IMG/VR virus record: IMGVR_UViG_3300030329_000060
Location: 3,876 to 23,908 of that record
DNA: 20,033 nt
Reading direction: 5' to 3' (one strand)
DNA from: a virus
The translations under genes were made by a program, and so were the position numbers. The notes beneath the pieces are model-generated. The model saw only the letters and a program-made list of their open reading frames with translations. It did not search any database and had not been told where the DNA came from. Position 1 is the first letter of the stretch. Every line of letters starts with the position of its first letter. Below, piece after piece: positions 16,181 through 20,033 of the stretch.

Positions 16181-16206
16181 TATGTTTCCTTCTTACTGTG
16201 TGTTGA

Positions 16207-17856
16207 TTATGCATTACCCATCTGTTGAGCCATAGCTTCTTGCATAGCTTCTGCCATCTCAGGATTATTAGCCATTTGTTCATTCATACCCTTGACCATA
16301 TTTGGCGTTGCTCCTTTAATAACATCAGCTTGCATCTGTGCTTGTTGTTGTTCTTGCATCTGAGCTTGCTGTGCTTGTTGGGCTTCCATTTGTTCCTGTT
16401 GAATCTGTTCATCAGTTTTAATTAAACCACCTGTATCAATACCAAGAGATGCACCAAGTCGATCCATATAGTCATCAATGTTTAACTTCTGTGACAACAC
16501 TTCTGGGCCTAATGGAGTTAGATACTCTAAGAATTGAGATAGTTTGTTTAGATCCTGACCACGACCTAATGCTTCCATACCAGTTACAACCTGAGGTTTA
16601 ACTTTTTCTTTTGGAAACTTAGGCATCTTTCTCTGCTTAACCATTCTACCTAATAGAATATTAATAAGTGGTAATTGAAACTCCTGAGAAAGAACAGAAT
16701 AGACACCACCTAGAGCACTCTCTAGTTCTTGTGCCATGAAACGTATTTCTTCTGCTGTAACTCTTTCAGCGTTTCTTTGAACAGAGGAATTAAGAAGGAA
16801 AGCCGCAGCTAACCTATCTTGTATATCTCTTGTCATATCCTGTGCAATTCTAAAGTCATTAAACTTATCAACTTGCAATGTGGATACATCATTTTTATCA
16901 CCCTGTACTATAGCACCGCTAGGTGCATCAGCTATAGTTTTTATTCTAGTAGTACCATTAGGTCTAACTAAGAATAAAACTTTTGAAGCTGCCGCAGAAC
17001 CTTCAACAATAGCTTGTGATAATGCTTCAAGAGATTTTAAATCCCCAAGATATTCTTCTACTAATCCTCGACCATAAGATTCCCCATCCACTCTACTAAA
17101 GCGTAAAGGGATAAAAGGATTCTTATCAATAGGGTACTTGCCGTAGGATTCAGGGATAATAGTAGTTCCTATTTCTTGATGTATGTGCCAGTATTTACCT
17201 TTGTTACATACGTAAGTGTATAGCTCATAGGGCTTATCAGGATACTCAGGGGAAAGCTCCTGTGGTGAAGGAAGCCCTAGAGCTACTCTTGCATTCTCTG
17301 GTACAGTTCTTGCATCCAATGTTTCTTTAGTTATTATATGGAGAAGATTACCCATTGGGTCACGTTTACAAACGTACCTATCTAAGTGAAACACACGCAT
17401 ACCTCCCTCTTCCGGAAGATAAAGCAAACAATTACCAGTAGTTATAAGATGTTTGAGTGCTTCAAATACAGGAACACGGAATGCTTCTGTTTCAATCTCA
17501 CTCATTGCGGATCGTTCAATCCTAGCAAACCCTTCTTCAACTGCTCCTCGCTGTTCTGGCCCTACTAGTTCTTCTATATCAAAGTCGTCTATTGTCAGTC
17601 TAAAGAAAGGAGAATTTGGAGGTAGCAATGTAAGTAAAAGTTTACTCGCTAGGTGATTGACTCCTCTAGCTCCTATACTCTGGAAGGGGGTAGGAAATGT
17701 GGTAGACCAATTTGCTCCTTGATCTTTTAATAATGTAGGTATCGTTAGTTTAACACACTCTCTCGCTCTATTAAGGTATGACTCTCTCTTAGTAAAGGCT
17801 TGATCATACATACTTTTTAATTGACCAGCTTGTTGAGAGTCAACTATCTCATTCAT
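16207..17856 (-). CDS. Portal (head-tail connector) protein, T7 gp8-like (549 aa)
   Basis: The product forms the dodecameric ring at one vertex of the head through which DNA is packaged and ejected. Length (549 aa) is close to T7 gp8 (536 aa). Residues about 60-100 (SIGARGVNHLASKLLLTLLP, then PNSPFFRLTID) are the conserved early block of T7-type portals. Other family stretches are PLRFSRVDGESYGRGLVEEY (about 250) and RVTAEEIRFMAQELESALGG (about 368-390). The C-terminal 70 residues are very rich in Gln and Met (QQEQMEAQQAQQAQMQ, ending MANNPEMAEAMQEAMAQQMG), a tail I associate with marine T7-like portals. The start overlaps the previous gene by ATGA, indicating coupling. Confidence 0.95.
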   Translation of the reverse strand: MNEIVDSQQAGQLKSMYDQAFTKRESYLNRARECVKLTIPTLLKDQGANWSTTFPTPFQSIGARGVNHLASKLLLTLLPPNSPFFRLTIDDFDIEELVGPEQRGAVEEGFARIERSAMSEIETEAFRVPVFEALKHLITTGNCLLYLPEEGGMRVFHLDRYVCKRDPMGNLLHIITKETLDARTVPENARVALGLPSPQELSPEYPDKPYELYTYVCNKGKYWHIHQEIGTTIIPESYGKYPIDKNPFIPLRFSRVDGESYGRGLVEEYLGDLKSLEALSQAIVEGSAAASKVLFLVRPNGTTRIKTIADAPSGAIVQGDKNDVSTLQVDKFNDFRIAQDMTRDIQDRLAAAFLLNSSVQRNAERVTAEEIRFMAQELESALGGVYSVLSQEFQLPLINILLGRMVKQRKMPKFPKEKVKPQVVTGMEALGRGQDLNKLSQFLEYLTPLGPEVLSQKLNIDDYMDRLGASLGIDTGGLIKTDEQIQQEQMEAQQAQQAQMQEQQQAQMQADVIKGATPNMVKGMNEQMANNPEMAEAMQEAMAQQMGNA

Positions 17857-18461
17857 ACTTTAGCACCTGATTTACTAATTTGTCTTAATCGTCTTTTACC
17901 ACCAGCACCCGCAGTAGTTTTTTTAACTTTCTTACCTAACTCTGCACCTTTCATTCCTATTTGTCCACCCTGTCCCATTGTCTCAAACCTATCTCCTTTT
18001 TCTTTTCCGGGTGCAGATGCTCCTCCACTATCATCTTTACCGGGTGCAAGTAAACTAGTAAGTTTTCTTCCTGCCGCTCCTAATGTTGAGTCTAGTCCTT
18101 TCTCAACTAATCCTAATCCTGATTCAATATTTGTTGATAAGGCACTACCAGCATCACTCAGAGTTGTATTAATACCACTAGTAATCTGTCCAAGTGTACC
18201 GCCTTGCCCTGTCCCAATTTTAGGAGGTGTTATCTTAGGAGGTTTCGGAAGGTCAGGAGGTTTAAAATCAAATTTAGGTACTTCAATTTTAGGTAGAGAA
18301 ATTTTAGGAGGCTTGGGAGGTTTAGGTGGTCTAAACGTATACCCTCCAATTTTAATACACTGATCTACTTCACCTTCATAATCAAATGATTTTTCAGATT
18401 CCTTAACGAGTTCATTCTTCTCGTCATCCCATGTATAATTTACTTCAGTATATATTTTCAT
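17853..18461 (-). CDS. Proline/lysine-rich small protein of unknown function upstream of portal (202 aa)
   Basis: I do not recognise this protein. Residues 1-42 form a compact, charged start (MKIYTEVNYTWDDEKNELVK). Residues about 43-85 are a Pro-Lys-rich repeat region with PPKPPKPPK and recurring PKI or PPKI units. Residues 88-140 are helical and Gly/Ser/Thr-rich, with some amphipathic character (LGQITSGINTTLSDAGSALS). The end is strongly basic (GKKVKKTTAGAGGKRRLRQI). It overlaps both neighbours by ATGA (18461 with the 131-aa gene, 17856 with the portal), so it is very likely expressed with the portal. The low-complexity, basic make-up could suit a minor virion or assembly protein comparable to T7 gp6.7 or gp7.3, but this is inference. 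The forward-strand frame across it is a shadow. Confidence 0.8.
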   Translation of the reverse strand: MKIYTEVNYTWDDEKNELVKESEKSFDYEGEVDQCIKIGGYTFRPPKPPKPPKISLPKIEVPKFDFKPPDLPKPPKITPPKIGTGQGGTLGQITSGINTTLSDAGSALSTNIESGLGLVEKGLDSTLGAAGRKLTSLLAPGKDDSGGASAPGKEKGDRFETMGQGGQIGMKGAELGKKVKKTTAGAGGKRRLRQISKSGAKV

Positions 18462-18853
18462 ACTGTACCTGCCTTCTTCTGTTTAGCGGTTAATTGTTTA
18501 GAAGCTCCTTGAGCTTTCTTCCTATCTTGTCCAGATAAATCTGCTTTCTTTCCTTTTCCTGAACTTGTTTGGGCTGTAGAAGTTGATGAGTAGTTTGCTT
18601 CAGATACATCAGAAACATCACCACTACCTCCACCTCCTCCTGATATGGACTCAGTATTTCTAGATATAAATTCTCCTACTCCCTCAGTGTTCTCTCTCAT
18701 AGCAGTTTCAAATCCTGACATTGCATCTCCACTTGCTTGACCTACTCTGGCTTGAGCTTCTCTAGTAGTAGGATCTAACTTCTCTCTTTTATACTGTCTC
18801 ATTCTTTGTTGAGAACTTGCTATTCCTTCTTTTACTGCTTGTGTTGCTCCCAT
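18458..18853 (-). CDS. Small low-complexity protein of unknown function (131 aa)
   Basis: No family is recognised. The first 55 residues are charged and helical (KEGIASSQQRMRQYKREKLD), the middle is a Ser/Gly/Thr-rich flexible part with GGGGGSG at about 72-78, and the end is basic (DRKKAQGASKQLTAKQKKAG). There is no signal peptide or membrane helix. The ATG at 18853 comes 3 nt after the stop of the GNAT-like gene, with only a weak ribosome site (GGATAAT), and its stop overlaps the next start as ATGA. The tight overlap argues that it is a real gene. A virion accessory or assembly protein is plausible from its neighbours. Confidence 0.75.
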   Translation of the reverse strand: MGATQAVKEGIASSQQRMRQYKREKLDPTTREAQARVGQASGDAMSGFETAMRENTEGVGEFISRNTESISGGGGGSGDVSDVSEANYSSTSTAQTSSGKGKKADLSGQDRKKAQGASKQLTAKQKKAGTV

Positions 18854-18856
18854 ATA

Positions 18857-19234
18857 TTATCCATTAATAAATAGTCTCCAGTCACCTCCGTCTGTGCCCG
18901 GATAGTAACCTAGTTTATTTGATAGTAAAGAGAAGTATGGAGACTCAGGTTCACATGGTAGAATAAATTTATGTATACCATCTTCAGATAGCAAGGCACT
19001 CATTGCTTGGAATACTGAATATGAATCTCTTCCTCTTATTTTTTTAGTATGCATCCACCAGTAAACTGTTGGACTAGTTAAACAAAATGCACCTACAATA
19101 TTATCATCCTTTCTAACTACATGTGAAGGCATAATAGGATGTCTACCTCCATCCTTATCAGCTTCCTCATAAATCTGTAGTCTCTCTTCTTCTGATATTA
19201 TTGGTCTTATGTTTAATTGCGTTAATGTTCCCAT
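18857..19234 (-). CDS. GNAT-like small protein (125 aa), function uncertain
   Basis: The layout resembles a shortened GNAT acyltransferase: an N-terminal strand and helix (LNIRPIISEEERLQIYEEAD), then strands with a turn (HVVRKDDNIVGAFCL, about 38-52), a helix (YSVFQAMSALLSEDGIHKFI) and a C-terminal segment typical of GNATs (SPYFSLLSNKLGYYPGTDGG followed by DWRLFING). A clear acetyl-CoA P-loop is not seen, so it may be a structural relative, as for the gp13-like protein in this same window. Small GNAT-like proteins near the head genes are, to my knowledge, frequent in marine podoviruses. The ATG at 19234 follows a 20-nt gap without a strong ribosome site. Substrate and role are unknown. Confidence 0.7.
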   Translation of the reverse strand: MGTLTQLNIRPIISEEERLQIYEEADKDGGRHPIMPSHVVRKDDNIVGAFCLTSPTVYWWMHTKKIRGRDSYSVFQAMSALLSEDGIHKFILPCEPESPYFSLLSNKLGYYPGTDGGDWRLFING

Positions 19235-19254
19235 AGTGTGTGTATATATTAAAG

Positions 19255-19467
19255 TTATACTTGTACTCCTCCACCCTTATAATTAGAATGGGATTGTCCT
19301 TTAGCTTTACCTTTTCTTTTCTTCTTATACTTCGATGCTGACTCCTCTGTTTTAGGAGCATCCAATACTGCCATCTCTGCTTCTGCTACATTAGGAGTAT
19401 CCATTTGTGCAGGAGGTGGTGGGGGAGGAGGCATCTTAATCTGTGGTGCTGCTCTACGTGCTCCCAT
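19255..19467 (-). CDS. T7 gp7.3-like small basic protein (70 aa)
   Basis: The protein has a Pro run (KMPPPPPPPAQ, about 11-21), an acidic middle (VAEAEMAVLDAPKTEES) and a Lys-rich end (KYKKKRKGKAKGQ) finishing with YKGGGVQV. T7 gp7.3, a virion protein involved in tail assembly, has the same plan as I recall it: a run of helix formers, acidic centre, Lys/Arg stretch and a final GGGINI. The matching terminal Gly-Gly-Gly-hydrophobic signature and the location ahead of the portal support this call. The start has the best ribosome site of the window (AGGAGG, 6 nt away), placed inside the end of the 58-aa gene; the two overlap by 14 nt. A different-frame reading at 19167-19361 is rejected in favour of this one. 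Confidence 0.72.
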   Translation of the reverse strand: MGARRAAPQIKMPPPPPPPAQMDTPNVAEAEMAVLDAPKTEESASKYKKKRKGKAKGQSHSNYKGGGVQV

Positions 19468-19630
19468 ATTGATCCTCCTCGTATAACTGTGTAAGTCTAT
19501 CCACCACAGACTGTTGTCCTTGAAGGTATGCCAATTCTACTATATCACATCCTTTAGGTGGTAGTTTATTAGGAAACATCTCTTCTAAATATTGTATTAA
19601 TTCTTTTGAAACCAAGTTGTTATAGTCCAT
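19454..19630 (-). CDS. Small T7 gp6.5-like protein (58 aa)
   Basis: This short frame reads MDYNNLVSKELIQYLEEMFP at its start and ELAYLQGQQSVVDRLTQLYE near its end, closing at TAG. The C-terminal pattern, aromatic-x-Q-G-x-Q followed by a helix rich in V, I, L and E, resembles the end of T7 gp6.5 as I remember it, and the gene holds the same place. The function of gp6.5 is not known to me. The start codon lies inside the repeated promoter-like motif at 19626-19650, and no clear ribosome site precedes it. Translation may depend on read-through RNA from nrdJ, or an internal codon such as Met18 may be used. The overlap of its end with the well-supported next gene is normal for this compact genome. 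Confidence 0.6.
   Translation of the reverse strand: MDYNNLVSKELIQYLEEMFPNKLPPKGCDIVELAYLQGQQSVVDRLTQLYEEDQYGST
19468..19479 (-). promoter_or_regulatory. Strong Shine-Dalgarno site for the gp7.3-like gene
   Basis: On the minus strand AGGAGG is followed by ATCAAT and then ATG at 19467. This perfect six-base site lies inside the coding end of the 58-aa gene and fixes the start of the 70-aa gene. It suggests high expression. Confidence 0.8.
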
Positions 19631-19650
19631 AAATGTCCACTTTTGTATTA
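19626..19650 (-). promoter_or_regulatory. Candidate phage RNA polymerase promoter at the start of the late genes
   Basis: The minus strand reads TAATACAAAAGTGGACATTT then ATGGA, starting at the nrdJ stop codon. Its core matches the copy before the fibre gene at 13 of 15 bases. It marks the border between DNA metabolism and virion genes, where T7 has phi6.5. The AT-rich end followed by GGA fits initiation by a T7-type polymerase. Inferred from repetition and position only. Confidence 0.5.
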
Positions 19651-20033
19651 TATCTCACAAGAACCACTAGTACACGCTAGTTCTTGGGAAGAAATTGTGT
19701 TATCAAGTACCTCATAATCTTTTAAAGAACCCCAATTAATATCAGGTATTTGTTTAGTTAAGTTATTGAATTCTTTCTTTGAACACTCAGTGTATGGAGC
19801 TTGTTCATAAACATAATCAGAGTAAGGTAAGAAAGATACTCCTGATATACCTTCAAAATTCTTATACACAAATGCTCCAACTTCTATCCATTCGTTTTCC
19901 TTAACTGAAATTGTCTGACTGACTTTATGTTCAGCCCAGAACTGAGAGTACAATCTATGGAGTTCCAACTGACTGATAGCAGAGAAATCTTTTCTAGTTA
20001 GAGATGACTCAGGGGATCTCATGGGGAATGAAA
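19648..20033 (-). CDS. nrdJ: Ribonucleotide reductase class II (adenosylcobalamin-dependent), C-terminal part; 5' end outside window
   Basis: This enzyme reduces ribonucleotides to deoxyribonucleotides for phage DNA synthesis. The frame is open to the window edge (SFPMRSPESSLTRKDFSAIS), so the visible Met at 20022 is internal. The stretches QLELHRLYSQFWAEHKVSQT, NEWIEVGAFVYKNFEGISGV and SFLPYSDYVYEQAPYTECSK match the C-terminal part of the monomeric B12-dependent enzymes I know from marine phages and bacteria. The end, SSQELACTSGSCEI, carries the C-x4-C pair that serves as the redox shuttle regenerating the active site. No NrdB-like partner is seen, as expected of class II. The catalytic barrel and finger-loop Cys lie outside the window. 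It is the last metabolism gene before the late genes, a place known for marine T7-like phages. Confidence 0.92.
   Translation of the reverse strand, partial: SFPMRSPESSLTRKDFSAISQLELHRLYSQFWAEHKVSQTISVKENEWIEVGAFVYKNFEGISGVSFLPYSDYVYEQAPYTECSKKEFNNLTKQIPDINWGSLKDYEVLDNTISSQELACTSGSCEI

Noticed and set aside
17821-18363. Forward-strand 180-aa open frame
   Set aside because: It is antisense to the start of the portal gene and to the Pro-Lys-rich gene, which are joined by ATGA overlaps. The long frame follows from the biased codons of that repeat region.
19232-19248. ACACACTATGGGA before the GNAT-like gene, resembling the end of a T7 promoter
   Set aside because: The likeness comes from the ATG-GGA start codons of Met-Gly proteins, which recur at several starts here. 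The upstream part of a T7 promoter is missing.
19167-19361. Minus-strand 64-aa frame
   Set aside because: It overlaps the gp7.3-like and GNAT-like genes in another frame and has no ribosome site, whereas the 70-aa gene has a perfect one.

Overview
The window looks like the late, structural half of a T7-like podovirus genome (Autographiviridae-type), most probably a marine phage. The sequence is AT-rich. It carries the 3' end of a class II (B12-dependent) ribonucleotide reductase just ahead of the virion genes, and its virion proteins resemble those of cyanophages and pelagiphages as I know them. An AT-rich marine host such as SAR11 or Prochlorococcus is plausible, but this is inference because no host marker lies in the window. 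All genes are on the minus strand, so transcription runs from high to low coordinates. No tRNA, integrase, IS element or CRISPR array was seen. RNA polymerase, DNA polymerase, terminase and lysis genes must lie outside.

Layout in the direction of transcription: the tail end of nrdJ (20033-19648); a block of five small genes (19630-17853) holding a gp6.5-like protein, a gp7.3-like basic protein, a GNAT-like protein and two low-complexity proteins of unknown role; the head genes portal, scaffold and major capsid (17856-13984); a strong intrinsic terminator after the capsid gene (13966-13931); tail tubular proteins A and B (13915-10186); the internal virion/ejection proteins (10186-1181), with gp13-like, gp14-like, two consecutive gp15-like ORFs and a gp16-like ORF; then the N-terminal 380 codons of the tail fibre (1141-1), cut by the window edge. 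The order matches T7 genes 6.5 to 17.

Genes are packed with ATGA or TAATG overlaps or 1-nt gaps, which suggests translational coupling. The only non-coding stretches over 50 nt flank the capsid gene (127 nt before, 68 nt after). No stretch over 300 nt lacks a gene.

The most interesting non-coding signal is a near-identical 15-bp motif (13/15; 20/25 over a longer window) that occurs twice on the coding strand. One copy sits right after nrdJ and the other right before the fibre gene, the positions of T7 promoters phi6.5 and phi17. It ends in an AT-rich stretch followed by GGA, as expected of a T7-family single-subunit RNA polymerase promoter. Other points are the apparent split of gp15 into two ORFs, an internal duplication in the second of them, a 12-residue tandem repeat in the fibre kept by synonymous changes, and the unrecognised small proteins before the portal gene. 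I see no wholly new system; most of the window is a recognisable phage structural module.
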